A stretch of 62,555 nucleotides of DNA from JBHOQX01 sp042408595 (lineage in GTDB: Bacteria > Chloroflexota > Chloroflexia > Chloroflexales > Roseiflexaceae): positions 1 through 62,555 of the forward strand of contig JBHOQX010000108.1 of the NCBI GenBank assembly GCA_042408595.1, read 5' to 3'. The stretch's first letter is position 1; each line of letters opens with the position of its first letter. Below the pieces are notes generated by a model, which had not been told where the DNA came from, did not search any database, and was given only the letters and a program-made list of their open reading frames with translations. The translations under genes and the position numbers were made by a program. Positions 50,685 to 58,195 of the stretch are shown here, in pieces.

Positions 50685-51945
50685 GCTCCGCCCTTAGCTC
50701 GATCGCCGGCGCGATCTTGAACCGCAGCTTCGCATGCGCCGCGCGCAGCGCGGCCTCCACCACCTCCGGCGTCGCGCCGCGGGCGAAGATGAACCCCAGA
50801 TAGCTGTCGCCCTCCGGCAGCGGCACGAGCGGGTAGTGCAGCCGCGCCGTGATCTCCACCGCTTCGATCCCCGGCACGGCGGCGGCCTCCGCGACGCCCG
50901 CCACGCCGCGCAGGATGCCCGCGCCAGGGATCGGGATCATCATTACCCCGCCCGCCGCCCCCTGCCGGCTCAGCGACTCGATCGGCAGGCCGCACGCCTG
51001 GCGCAGGATAAGCTCCTCCAGCGTCGAGTCCGTGCCGAAGCGCAGCGTCTTCGAGCAGTTACCGCCGATCGAGCGCCCCGCCACCTCGACCAGCCACGGC
51101 CCGGCGTCGTTCAACCGCAACTCGGCGTGCAGCGGCCCCATCCGCAACCCGAGCGCCGCCGCCGCCTGTGCCGCGCAGGTGACAATCGCCGCCTGCGCCG
51201 CCGCAGGCAGCCGCGAGGGGGTGACGTACAGCGTCTCCTCGAAGAACGGCCCGTCCAGCGGGTCGGGCTTGTCGAACAGCGCCAGCACCTGGAGCCGCCC
51301 GCCGTCCAGCAGCCCCTCCAGCGCCACCTCGACGCCGGGGATGAACCCCTCCACCAGAAAGGGCTTTGGGCCGGGGTCGGGGTCGATCGCGCGCAGCAGC
51401 GCCGCCAACCGCTCCGCCGCGGCGATGAACGCGGCGGGGTCGTCGGCGCGGATGACGCCGCGGCTGCCGTTCAGCTCCAGGGGCTTGATGACGCAGGGGT
51501 AGGGGACTTCCCGCGCCAGCTGGGCCAGGTCGTCGCCGGTCGAGCAGAGGCGGAACTCCGGCACGGGCACGCCGCCGTCCCGCAGCCGCTGGCGCATCGC
51601 GTGCTTGTTGCGCGCGGCGAGCGCCGCATCCGGCGCGTTGTGCGGCAGACCGAGCGCGGCGCTGGCCTCCGCCGCCAGCAGGCTGCCGCTATCGTCCACG
51701 GCGAGGATCGCCGCCAGCGGGCGTTCCGCCGCGTAGCCGGCGATCGCCGCGATCGCCCGCGCCCGGTCGGCGAACGGCACGCCGAGGCGCTGCCCCCAGA
51801 GCGCCGCCAGCTCCGGCGGCATATCCACCGCGACCGGCGTCTCCACGCCCAGGCGCTCCCCGGCAGCGACGAACGCCTGCACCCGGTACGAGTGTGCCGA
51901 TGCCAGCAGCAGCACGCGGCGCGGGCGGTTATGTTCTGGGCCCAT
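50674..51945 (-). CDS. ATP-grasp domain ligase
   Basis: 423 residues. An N-terminal Rossmann-like domain ('RVLLLASAHSYRVQAFVAAG') is followed by the ATP-grasp fold: 'NKHAMRQRLRDGGVPVPEF', 'YPCVIKPLELNGSRGVIRAD' (ATP-binding Lys and Gly-rich loop), 'KPFLVEGFIPGVEVALEGLL', 'GPLHAELRLNDAGPWLVEVA' (metal acids), 'GRSIGGNCSKTLRFGT'. This matches the carbamoyl-phosphate synthase/biotin carboxylase-like or L-amino-acid ligase group, which join carboxylates to amines. The substrate is not known. The C-terminal 80 residues ('DSYLGFIFARGATPEVVEAA') match the usual lid domain of amino-acid ligases. Confidence 0.85.
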   Translation of the reverse strand: MGPEHNRPRRVLLLASAHSYRVQAFVAAGERLGVETPVAVDMPPELAALWGQRLGVPFADRARAIAAIAGYAAERPLAAILAVDDSGSLLAAEASAALGLPHNAPDAALAARNKHAMRQRLRDGGVPVPEFRLCSTGDDLAQLAREVPYPCVIKPLELNGSRGVIRADDPAAFIAAAERLAALLRAIDPDPGPKPFLVEGFIPGVEVALEGLLDGGRLQVLALFDKPDPLDGPFFEETLYVTPSRLPAAAQAAIVTCAAQAAAALGLRMGPLHAELRLNDAGPWLVEVAGRSIGGNCSKTLRFGTDSTLEELILRQACGLPIESLSRQGAAGGVMMIPIPGAGILRGVAGVAEAAAVPGIEAVEITARLHYPLVPLPEGDSYLGFIFARGATPEVVEAALRAAHAKLRFKIAPAIELRAEPRG

Positions 51946-51953
51946 GGTCTGGT

Positions 51954-52155
51954 ACGGACGGGAGACGACGATGGACGGAGGACGAACCCCGGCCTGCCCC
52001 CTACAGGGGACCGCCGGGCTTCGTCCCCAGGCTCAGCCCGAGGGGACGAAGGCGACGAAAGCAGGCCATACCTGCGTTCAACACCTCGACATCAGGTAAC
52101 ACCGCTGTTCGTTCTTCGTCGTCCTCGTCCTCGTCCTTCGTCCTTCGTCGTCGGG
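51954..52155. repeat. Nested inverted element with 7-base repeat arms
   Basis: Outer arm 1 (51954-51988): ACGGACG, GGAGACG, ACGATGG, ACGGAGG, ACGAACC. Next GGCCTGC (51991) and, inverted, GCAGGCC (52061-52067). Inside, CTTCGTCCCC (52019-52028) and GGGGACGAAG (52042-52051). Outer arm 2 (52107-52155): GTTCGTT, CTTCGTC, GTCCTCG, TCCTCGT, CCTTCGT, CCTTCGT, CGTCGGG. About 200 bases that could form a cruciform, in the leader of the ATP-grasp gene. Confidence 0.6.
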
Positions 52156-52176
52156 CGGCGGCCACGCCTGAGCCAT

Positions 52177-52545
52177 TCACGAACCGTCCCCATCCCCCCC
52201 GGCCCACGCCAGGTACGACTCCAGCGCGCCGTTGAAATAGACGTGGACAACCTGATTGTGCGTCACCCGCGCCACCGCGTCCCACACCTCGGCGTCGTCC
52301 GTGCTGTGGACGACCAGCATCCCGCGCTCGGGCGCGAACTCGTCCTCGCCCGGCGGGATGACAAACGCGAGCCACTCGCCGGGGTAGCGCGCCTCGACCT
52401 CGGCGATCAGCTCGACGCGGCCCTTGGCTTCCATGCCGGTGTAGGGGCAGCCGCAGTCGCAGTCGATCCCACAGTGCTCGTGCGTCCCACATGCCGCGAC
52501 CTTGCCGCCGTGCTCGGCGGTGGTCAGGTTGATCATGACAGGCAT
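52177..52545 (-). CDS. Small Cys/His-rich protein of unknown function
   Basis: 122 residues from ATG 52545. Residues 18-36, 'ACGTHEHCGIDCDCGCPYTG', pack six Cys and two His into 20 positions, a likely zinc or Fe-S site. The second half is acidic with 'EVEARYPGEWLAFVIPPGED' and 'MLVVHSTDDAEVWDAVARV', the latter like the 'GEYVAIxxGxVVxHGxDxxEV' proteins. No signal peptide. I cannot assign a family. The reading frame is well coded in GC position and free-standing. Confidence 0.6.
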   Translation of the reverse strand: MPVMINLTTAEHGGKVAACGTHEHCGIDCDCGCPYTGMEAKGRVELIAEVEARYPGEWLAFVIPPGEDEFAPERGMLVVHSTDDAEVWDAVARVTHNQVVHVYFNGALESYLAWAGGDGDGS

Positions 52546-52556
52546 GGCGTCCCGGG

Positions 52557-52584
52557 TTTAGCGTGCAGCGTGCACCATGAAACG
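52557..52584. repeat. Short 7-base tandem repeat
   Basis: TTTAGCG, TGCAGCG, TGCACCA, TGAAACG, related to the TTCAGCG/TGC units at 50175. It lies just upstream of the small Cys-rich gene. Confidence 0.45.
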
Positions 52585-52625
52585 TTACGCAAAATGAAAC
52601 GACTTTGCTGCACGTCGCACTGCCG

Positions 52626-52651
52626 GCAGAGTTCTAACCACAGAACTCTGC
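52626..52651 (-). terminator. Stem-loop after dihydrolipoyl dehydrogenase
   Basis: GCAGAGTTCT and AGAACTCTGC pair perfectly over 10 bases with the 6-base loop AACCAC, 12 bases beyond the lpd stop. No T-run follows on the minus strand. Confidence 0.5.
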
Positions 52652-52662
52652 TTCTTGAACCG

Positions 52663-54078
52663 CTAGATGTGAATCGCCGCTCCGTGCGCTGCGGCCTCTT
52701 CCGCCTCGCCGAGCGCCTCGTAGAGCGTCGGGTGGGCGTGGATCGTGCGCGCGAGCGACTCGCTGGTCGCCTCGTGCGAGAGCGCCACGCCGCCCTCGGC
52801 GATCAGCTCGGTGGCGCGCGGGCCGATGATATGGAGGCCCAGCACCTCGTCGTACTTCTTGTCCGCCACGATCTTGACAAACCCGACGCGCTGGCCGAGG
52901 ATCGTCGCCTTGCCGTTGGCCGAGAACGGGAACTTGCCGACCTTCACATCGTATCCCTGCTCGCGCGCCTGGGCTTCGGTGAGCCCGATGCTGCCGATCT
53001 CCGGCGAGCAGTAGGTGCAGGCCGGCACCTTGCGGTAGTCGATCGGCTGCGGATCGTGCCCGGCGATCACCTCGGCGGCCAGGATACCCTCCGCCGAGGC
53101 CTTGTGCGCCAGCCAGGGCGTGGTCACGGCGCAGTCGCCGATCGAGTAGATGCCCTCCACATTGGTTTGCATCCGGCTGTTGACCTTGACGAAGCCGCGC
53201 GCGTCGAGCGCCACGCCCAGCTCCTCCAGACCGAGCCCTTTGGTGTTCGGCGCGCGGCCGATGCCGAGCAGCATCCGCTCGGCGGCCAGTTTCTGCTCCT
53301 TGCCGTTTGCGTCGGTAAAGCTCACCACCACCTGCGACTCGCTGCGGTCCACACCGGTAAGTTTCGCGCTGGTATGCGTCGCGATCCCGCGCTTGTTGAA
53401 GGCCCGCGTCAACTCGGCGCTGATCTCTTCGTCCTCCACTGGGACAATCCGCGGCAGCGCCTCCAGGACCGTCACCTCGCTGCCGAAGGCGCGGTAGGCC
53501 GAGGCGAACTCGCAGCCGATCGCCCCGGCCCCGACGACGATCAGCGACGTGGGCGGGGCCGGCAGCGCGAGCGCGCCGGTGGAGGAGATGATCCGGTCCT
53601 CGTCGATGCTCGCGCCGATCTGCGGCAGCTCGCGCGGCGCGGAGCCGGTGGCGATGATGATGTTGCGCGTCGTCAGGCTGGTCTTCTTCCCATCGCCGTC
53701 GGTGACCTCGACGGTCGAGCGATCGACGAGCCGGGCCGTGCCGTTGTACGTGTCGATCTTGTTCTTCTTCATCAGAAAATTGACGCCGCCGGTCATCTGC
53801 TTGACGACCTGATCTTTGTATTTCTGAACGCCATCCCAATCGAATCCGACCTCCTTGACGATCACGCCGAAGCGCTTGCTCTCGCGCGTTTCGTCGAGCA
53901 GATCGGCGGCATGCAGCAGTGCCTTGGTCGGGATGCAGCCGATGTTGAGGCAGACGCCGCCCCAGTACTGCCGCTCGACCACTGCCGTTTTCAAGCCAAG
54001 CTGCGCAGCTCGGATGGCGGCCACATACCCGCCCGGCCCCGCGCCAATGATGATCACATCGTAGCGTGCGTCGCTCAC
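52663..54078 (-). CDS. lpdA: Dihydrolipoyl dehydrogenase (E3)
   Basis: 471 residues from GTG 54078 (AGGCAGGG six bases before); an ATG at 54102 is possible. FAD site 'YDVIIIGAGPGGYVAAIRAA', redox-active disulphide in 'GGVCLNIGCIPTKALL', NAD site 'SLIVVGAGAIGCEFASAYRA', 'ERMLLGIGRAPNTKG', 'EGIYSIGDCA' and the catalytic His-Glu in 'RTIHAHPTLYEALGEA'. It reoxidises the lipoyl groups of pyruvate/2-oxoglutarate dehydrogenases and the glycine cleavage system. No E1 or E2 gene is nearby, so it is a shared stand-alone E3. A stem-loop follows. Confidence 0.95.
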   Translation of the reverse strand: MSDARYDVIIIGAGPGGYVAAIRAAQLGLKTAVVERQYWGGVCLNIGCIPTKALLHAADLLDETRESKRFGVIVKEVGFDWDGVQKYKDQVVKQMTGGVNFLMKKNKIDTYNGTARLVDRSTVEVTDGDGKKTSLTTRNIIIATGSAPRELPQIGASIDEDRIISSTGALALPAPPTSLIVVGAGAIGCEFASAYRAFGSEVTVLEALPRIVPVEDEEISAELTRAFNKRGIATHTSAKLTGVDRSESQVVVSFTDANGKEQKLAAERMLLGIGRAPNTKGLGLEELGVALDARGFVKVNSRMQTNVEGIYSIGDCAVTTPWLAHKASAEGILAAEVIAGHDPQPIDYRKVPACTYCSPEIGSIGLTEAQAREQGYDVKVGKFPFSANGKATILGQRVGFVKIVADKKYDEVLGLHIIGPRATELIAEGGVALSHEATSESLARTIHAHPTLYEALGEAEEAAAHGAAIHI

Positions 54079-54119
54079 GACGAACCCTGCCTTTCTGTGC
54101 ATACGCACCCAGTGGCGAT

Positions 54120-54128
54120 ATTGTACCA
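54120..54128 (-). promoter_or_regulatory. Extended -10 promoter of lpdA
   Basis: On the minus strand TGG TACAAT, 41 bases before the GTG start at 54078, which supports that start over ATG 54102. Confidence 0.45.
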
Positions 54129-54163
54129 CATACCGTTTGCAGGGCATCCCGACGCCGCAGGTA

Positions 54164-54172
54164 TGTTATAAT
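54164..54172 (+). promoter_or_regulatory. Extended -10 promoter of the tRNA-Lys gene
   Basis: TGT TATAAT, 10 bases before the tRNA 5' end; no -35 at the right distance. Confidence 0.55.
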
Positions 54173-54182
54173 AGCAGTGGTT

Positions 54183-54257
54183 GGGCTGGTAGCTCAGCGG
54201 TAGAGCAGCGGCCTTTTAAGCCGAGGGTCGTGGGTTCGAATCCCACCCGGCCCACCA
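54183..54257 (+). tRNA. tRNA-Lys (anticodon UUU), CCA encoded
   Basis: Acceptor GGGCTGG pairs with CCGGCCC, followed by A and an encoded CCA. D-arm GCTC-AGCGGTA-GAGC. Anticodon loop CTTTTAA gives UUU for Lys, on stem GCGGC/GCCGA with one G-A end mismatch. T-arm GTGGG-TTCGAAT-CCCAC. The tail of the gene shows no direct-repeat attachment site nearby. Confidence 0.95.
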
Positions 54258-54398
54258 ACCACGAACACGGCGCGCCGGCCTGGCCGAGCGCCCACATTCG
54301 CCTGTCCTCTCCCAGCACGGCCCGACTCGCCTCCCCCCTACCCGCATCGGGCGATCGCAGAGACATAGCCCCGAGTAGCAGCCTGGAGAGGCAGCGCC

Positions 54399-54781
54399 AT
54401 GAGCCCGGCCCGCATGTCGCGGATCGAATCCGCCATCCGCGTCGTCCTGGCGTTCAACGAGGCGTTCAACCGCCATGACGTCGATGGAATGATGCGGCTG
54501 ATGAGCACGACTGCGTCTTCGACAACACCGCCCCCGCGCCGGACGGCACGCGCTACGCCGGCAGGGAAGCGGTGGCCCGGTTCTGGCAAGCGTTCTTCCA
54601 CGACTCACCGCACGCCCACATCGAGATCGAGGAGATTTTCGGCCTCGGCAACCGCTGCGTGATGCGCTGGCGCTATGATTGGACCGATCTTGCAGGAAGT
54701 ACGGGGCATGTCCGCGGAGTTGATACTTTCGAGGTGAAAAACGGCCTGATCACCCAAAAACTATCCTACGTGAAGGGATAG
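54399..54781 (+). pseudogene. SnoaL/NTF2-like protein gene with one frameshift
   Basis: The 5' part 'MSRIESAIRVVLAFNEAFNR', 'HDVDGMMRLMS' is a normal NTF2-like start from ATG 54399 with GGAGAGG before it. The continuation 'DCVFDNTAPAPDGTRYAG', 'REAVARFWQAFFHDSPHAHI' and 'NRCVMRWRYDW' is in the neighbouring frame and ends at 54781. One missing base near 54505 (ATGAGC/ACGAC) restores a perfect family protein of about 128 residues. The clean join suggests either a very recent mutation or a base error. Such proteins are small ligand-binding or isomerase folds. Confidence 0.75.
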
Positions 54782-54794
54782 AAAGGCGGTTGCC

Positions 54795-55025
54795 ATGAAG
54801 CTGGTTACGGTCGAATCGAGTATGATCCACGCCGTTGGCTATGATGATGAGACAGAAGAGCTAGAAATCGTGTTCAACAGCGGGAAATCCTACCGTTACA
54901 CCGGTGTGCCGCGCGGTGTCTACGAGGGCCTGCTCGCGGCGGACTCCAAGGGCCGGTATCTGCGCGCCCACGTCATCGGCGTCTACCCCGAGTATCCGCT
55001 CTCCCGGCGCCGCGCCGGCCGATAG
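54795..55025 (+). CDS. KTSC domain protein
   Basis: 76 residues, 13 bases after the SnoaL-like gene, with AAAGGCGG before it. 'ESSMIHAVGYDDETEELEIV', 'FNSGKSYRYTGVPRGVYEGL' and 'DSKGRYLRAHVIGVYPE' cover the whole KTSC fold, named for its Lys-Thr-Ser-Cys region; here the motif reads 'DSKGRYLRA'. The domain occurs alone or at lysyl-tRNA synthetase ends and its role is unknown. A position near tRNA-Lys is notable but probably fortuitous. Confidence 0.85.
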   Translation: MKLVTVESSMIHAVGYDDETEELEIVFNSGKSYRYTGVPRGVYEGLLAADSKGRYLRAHVIGVYPEYPLSRRRAGR

Positions 55026-55131
55026 CGCCATCCCCGCGGGACGAAGCGGGAGCAGCCTTCGGTGTAGGAATCGAGGCGACATCCGCATCGCCTTCCGGTC
55101 TCCCGGTCTCCTGGCCGATGCTCGCCGGCCT

Positions 55132-56196
55132 TCACCCGCGGCCGCCCGGGGCAGGTCGCTCGCGCAGCAGGGCATCCAGCCGGCGCTGCTCGCGCAGCGC
55201 GGCCCACGGCGGCGAAGCCGGCTCCAGCCAGCGGGCCAGCACCGCGATCGGGGCGGTGCGGCGCGCCTGGATCGCTCGGCGCTGATGGAGCAGCGCTGGC
55301 AGCTCATGAAGCGCCTGGAGCCGCCCGGCGACCATCGCCGCCTGCCGCGTCGCCAGGCCGTAGGCCGCCGCCTGCACGTCGTAGAGCAGGATGCCCGGCA
55401 GGCAGCGCCCGAGGAGCGGCCCGGGCAGACAGCGCACGATCAGCCGCAGCCGGTTGCGCGCCAGCAGCCGCTGCTTGAACGGCGACCCCTGCTCCCCCGT
55501 CGCCGAGTAGACGTGGCGTGCCCGGGCGCCCGGGGCGAGCACGCTGCGCCAGCCGCGCAGTCGGGCGCGCCAGGCGAGGTCGGCGTCCTCCAGGTAGGCG
55601 AAGAACGACGGCTCCGGCGGGCCGATATCCTCCAGCAACGCCCGCCGGAAGAGCGCCAACCCGCCGCTCGGCCCGAAGATCTCGCACGGCGCCGGCGGCA
55701 GATCGGCCAGGCGGCGCCCCGGCCACAGATCGAGCGCCAGGCCATCGCGCTGCACCCGGATGCCCGCCGAGGCGACCAGGTCCGGCCGGTGGTCGAAGGT
55801 CAGCACGCCGCCCGCAGCGCCGATCTCCGGCCGGTCAAGCGCGGCCGTCAGCGCGGCGACGGTGCCCGGCTCCAGGAAGGCGTCGTTGTTCACCAGCAGC
55901 AGCAGCGCGCCGCAGGCCGCGCGCAGGCCGGCGGCCACCCCGCCGGCGAAGCCGGTGTTGCGCGGCAGCGCCACCAGCCGCACATCCGGGTAGCATGCGC
56001 GCGCCCAGTCCGCCGTCCCATCGGTCGAACCGTTGTCCACCAGCACGATCTCGCCACCCGCCGGGAGCTGCGGCGCGAGCGCATCGAGGCAGGCCGGCAG
56101 GAAGCGCAGGCCGTTCCAGGTGACAATAATCGCCGAGAGCGGAGCGGTGGCCGGCCTCTCGAACACCGCCGGCTGGTGCTGCTCGATCAGCTGCAT
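55132..56196 (-). CDS. Family 2 glycosyltransferase (rhamnosyltransferase-like)
   Basis: 354 residues from ATG 56196. GT-A fold: 'LSAIIVTWNGLRFLPACLDA', 'EIVLVDNGSTDGTADWARAC' with nucleotide-binding Asp, 'NTGFAGGVAAGLRAACGALL', 'LLVNNDAFLEPGTVAALTAA' (the DxD-like pair is 'NND') and 'FAYLEDADLAWRARLRGWRS', the ED pair of the acceptor site. It transfers a sugar from a nucleotide sugar to a lipid or glycan acceptor in envelope glycan synthesis. It is alone, so the glycan is unknown. A late amphipathic segment near residue 280 may attach to the membrane. Confidence 0.9.
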   Translation of the reverse strand: MQLIEQHQPAVFERPATAPLSAIIVTWNGLRFLPACLDALAPQLPAGGEIVLVDNGSTDGTADWARACYPDVRLVALPRNTGFAGGVAAGLRAACGALLLLVNNDAFLEPGTVAALTAALDRPEIGAAGGVLTFDHRPDLVASAGIRVQRDGLALDLWPGRRLADLPPAPCEIFGPSGGLALFRRALLEDIGPPEPSFFAYLEDADLAWRARLRGWRSVLAPGARARHVYSATGEQGSPFKQRLLARNRLRLIVRCLPGPLLGRCLPGILLYDVQAAAYGLATRQAAMVAGRLQALHELPALLHQRRAIQARRTAPIAVLARWLEPASPPWAALREQRRLDALLRERPAPGGRG

Positions 56197-56314
56197 GTCG
56201 CCAGTATGCCGCAGACGGCGCGAGCGCGCAAGCCGCAACATTCGCCGCGCCGCCGCCGTACAATCGGCAGGCGAACCTCCCGGCGCCGCCGAACAAGCGA
56301 TAAAGGAGACGAAC

Positions 56315-56743
56315 GTGAACATCAACAAGCGACAGACAGCCTTTCTGGGCGTCTTTCTGATCGGCCTCGCAATCGTGGCTTGGCTGAACCTGTGGTGGCT
56401 GATCTTTCCATTGATCCTGGCGGCCGGCGGCGTGATCGGCTATGTCGTGCGCCGGGCGATCGGCCGCACCAGCGAGGCAGTGCAGGTCGGCATCTGGGGG
56501 GTGGGGCTGGCGCTCCTGGCGCTGACCGGCTTCTGGTTCCCCGGCATCCTGCTGCTCGCCGGGGCGAGCCTGCTGGCCCGCGGCCGCGAGGAGCGGATCG
56601 ACGCGGTAGTGCAGGGCAATCTGGGCCGGGTGCGCGCCCGCGGTAGCGCCCGCGCCATCACCATCCAGCGCGTCCCGGTTACCCCGCCGACCCCGCCGGC
56701 CCCCGCCGAGCCGCCGGCGACCGGCGAGACCACCCGCCTGTAG
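56315..56743 (+). CDS. Small membrane protein with four predicted spans
   Basis: 142 residues from GTG 56315, AAAGGAG six bases before. Hydrophobic segments at about 9-24, 26-42, 56-72 and 73-86 ('AFLGVFLIGLAIVAWLNLWW', 'LIFPLILAAGGVIGYVV', 'GIWGVGLALLALTGFWFPGI'), then a basic cytosolic tail with a Pro-rich end ('PVTPPTPPAPAEPPATGET'). It resembles LiaF/DUF5668-type stress membrane proteins in layout but I do not assign it. Divergent from the glycosyltransferase gene. Confidence 0.7.
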   Translation: MNINKRQTAFLGVFLIGLAIVAWLNLWWLIFPLILAAGGVIGYVVRRAIGRTSEAVQVGIWGVGLALLALTGFWFPGILLLAGASLLARGREERIDAVVQGNLGRVRARGSARAITIQRVPVTPPTPPAPAEPPATGETTRL

Positions 56744-57175
56744 CGCTGCGAAGGAGGCGGGGGCCGCGGGCTCTGTCTCTCCCTGTGTGCGGCTTCGGGC
56801 GAACAGAGCATCGGGGCCTATCACGGTCATCCGCGAGAGGCTACGCCCGCGGCTCTTCCCCCTTGCCCCCTCTCCCGTACGCGGGAGAGGGGGATTATGA
56901 TGCTGGCATTCGACTGTCGCCCGCGATGCGCGCTGCTGTCAGCCGCCATCCGTGCACGCTCTTTCCGGGTGCGGAGAGAGGGATGGGGTGATCAACATCG
57001 ACCCGCCCCTCAACCCCCTGGAAGGGGCCAAGCGGATGAGGACAACCGCCGCCCCGCTGCGCTGGCAGAAGAGCCTGCCACATCCAACGTTGGGGATCGG
57101 CATAGAGGCTTCGAATCTCCAACCTCGATTTGCTTCTCGCAGTGTGGGTGACAACGGAACGGGGAACCTGAGCCC
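56744..57175. other. Intergenic region between convergent genes
   Basis: 432 bases. It holds the stem-loop at 56866 and a G/C-rich hairpin CCCCTGGAAGGGG near 57017-57029. No conserved reading frame or RNA gene is seen. Confidence 0.4.
56866..56893 (+). terminator. Strong stem-loop after the small membrane protein gene
   Basis: CCCCCTCTCCCG and CGGGAGAGGGGG pair perfectly over 12 bases with a TACG tetraloop, followed by ATTATGATG. It lies 123 bases after the stop, with no long T-run, so termination is likely but not certain. Confidence 0.55.
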
Positions 57176-57616
57176 CTAGGGAAACAGCGCGTGCAACCAG
57201 GCGCGCCAATTGGCTTCGCGCGGTGGGGCGGCGATCGGCGCTGGGGTGGGCACGGCGGGCGTCGGCGTCGCCTCGGGGAGCGTGGGCAGCACGACGGTGT
57301 CACCGTCGCGGGCGTAGCCGAGCTGCTCGCGGGCGATCTTCTCGGCGTAGGCCGGCGACTCGGCATAGGCGACCTGGGTCGCGAGCTGGTTGCGCTCGGC
57401 TTCGAGCTGGCCGATCTCGCCTCGCAGCTCGGCCGCGCGCCGGTCCATCTGTGCGCCGGTAATCACCTGGCCGACGAACGAGGAGAGGAGCCAGAGCGAC
57501 AGGCCGATCAGCGCAAGCGTCACCAGCCGCGCGCCGGAATGCCCCAGGCCGCGCGGGATAGGCAGCCGGGCGGCGAGGGCCGGGCGCTCCGTTCGAATGG
57601 CGCGCCGTCGCGGCAT
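57176..57616 (-). CDS. Septum formation initiator (FtsB/DivIC-like)
   Basis: 146 residues. One membrane span, 'LVTLALIGLSLWLLSSFVGQ', is followed by a leucine zipper-like coiled coil ('RAAELRGEIGQLEAERNQLA') and the DivIC hallmark 'AYAEKIAREQLGYARDGDTV'. It helps hold the FtsL/FtsQ division complex at the septum. The C-terminus is a Pro/Ala/Thr linker and 'WLHALFP'. It lies ten bases downstream of the bactofilin gene on the same strand and likely belongs to the same operon. Confidence 0.85.
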   Translation of the reverse strand: MPRRRAIRTERPALAARLPIPRGLGHSGARLVTLALIGLSLWLLSSFVGQVITGAQMDRRAAELRGEIGQLEAERNQLATQVAYAESPAYAEKIAREQLGYARDGDTVVLPTLPEATPTPAVPTPAPIAAPPREANWRAWLHALFP

Positions 57617-57625
57617 GGAGAGTCC

Positions 57626-58195
57626 TTACTCGGTACGTGCCGGCTTGGGAGCTTCCAACAGCAGCGGCTCTTCGATGTTCGTCGTCATCGCGCTCTGGCC
57701 GCGGAACAGCCCGCCCGGCTCGATATGCAGCGCAGCGGTCATGATATCGCCCCAGACCTTGCCGGTCGGAGAGATCTCAAGCTGCTCGACCGCTGTGATC
57801 TCGCCCTTGACCGCGCCGGAGACATGCACATTTTGAGCCTTGATGGTGGCAATCACGCGGCCCGTCTCGCCGATGATCAGGTTGCCCAGGATTTCGACGT
57901 CTCCTTCAACCGAGCCGTCGATCCGCACGTTGCCATCCGATTTCATCGTGCCGACGAAGCTGGTGTTCGCGCCGACGACAGTCTCAGGCTTGCCGTTGAT
58001 CACCGTGGGCGCGGCGGGCTGCGCTTTTTTGTTGTTGCCGAACATCAGTTGATCTCCCTTGCCCTGGTTCCGGACGGAGGCGTTCTGCTGGCGACCGGGC
58101 GATGGATCGGGCCGGCGGCCGCGCAGGAGCACGGCGCACACAGCGGCAATCGTGCCGCCAATTATAAGGTAGGTTATTAGTTCAGGCAAGCGCAT
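57626..58195 (-). CDS. Bactofilin (polymer-forming cytoskeletal protein), possibly with an N-terminal membrane anchor
   Basis: 189 residues from ATG 58195, or 139 from ATG 58045. The beta-helical bactofilin core is clear: 'TVVGANTSFVGTMKSDGNVR', 'IDGSVEGDVEILGNLIIGET', 'GRVIATIKAQNVHVSGAVKG' and 'LEISPTGKVWGDIMTAALHI'. With the upstream start, residues 1-50 add one hydrophobic span ('LITYLIIGGTIAAVCAVLL') and a polar linker. The start at 58045 ('MFGNNKK', with GGGAGA before it) is the usual bactofilin start. Bactofilins form filaments that shape cells or place proteins at the envelope. The upstream start overlaps the trmD stop by 14 bases. Confidence 0.85.
   Translation of the reverse strand: MRLPELITYLIIGGTIAAVCAVLLRGRRPDPSPGRQQNASVRNQGKGDQLMFGNNKKAQPAAPTVINGKPETVVGANTSFVGTMKSDGNVRIDGSVEGDVEILGNLIIGETGRVIATIKAQNVHVSGAVKGEITAVEQLEISPTGKVWGDIMTAALHIEPGGLFRGQSAMTTNIEEPLLLEAPKPARTE

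Noticed and set aside
50734..54171. Open frame of 1145 codons on the plus strand
   Set aside because: It runs antisense to the ATP-grasp and lipoamide dehydrogenase genes, is Arg/Gly/Ala/His-rich, and has no family motif. A GC-rich shadow frame.
54166..54366. Minus-strand frame containing 'RVGFEPTTLGLKGRCS'
   Set aside because: This is the well-known false translation of a tRNA gene read backwards; the tRNA-Lys at 54183 explains it.
54183..54800. Genomic island at the tRNA-Lys gene
   Set aside because: No integrase, no direct repeat of the tRNA 3' end, and ordinary base composition downstream.
57090..57175. Possible tRNA-like T-loop (CTTCGAATC) near 57106
   Set aside because: No acceptor, D-arm or anticodon stem can be drawn around it.
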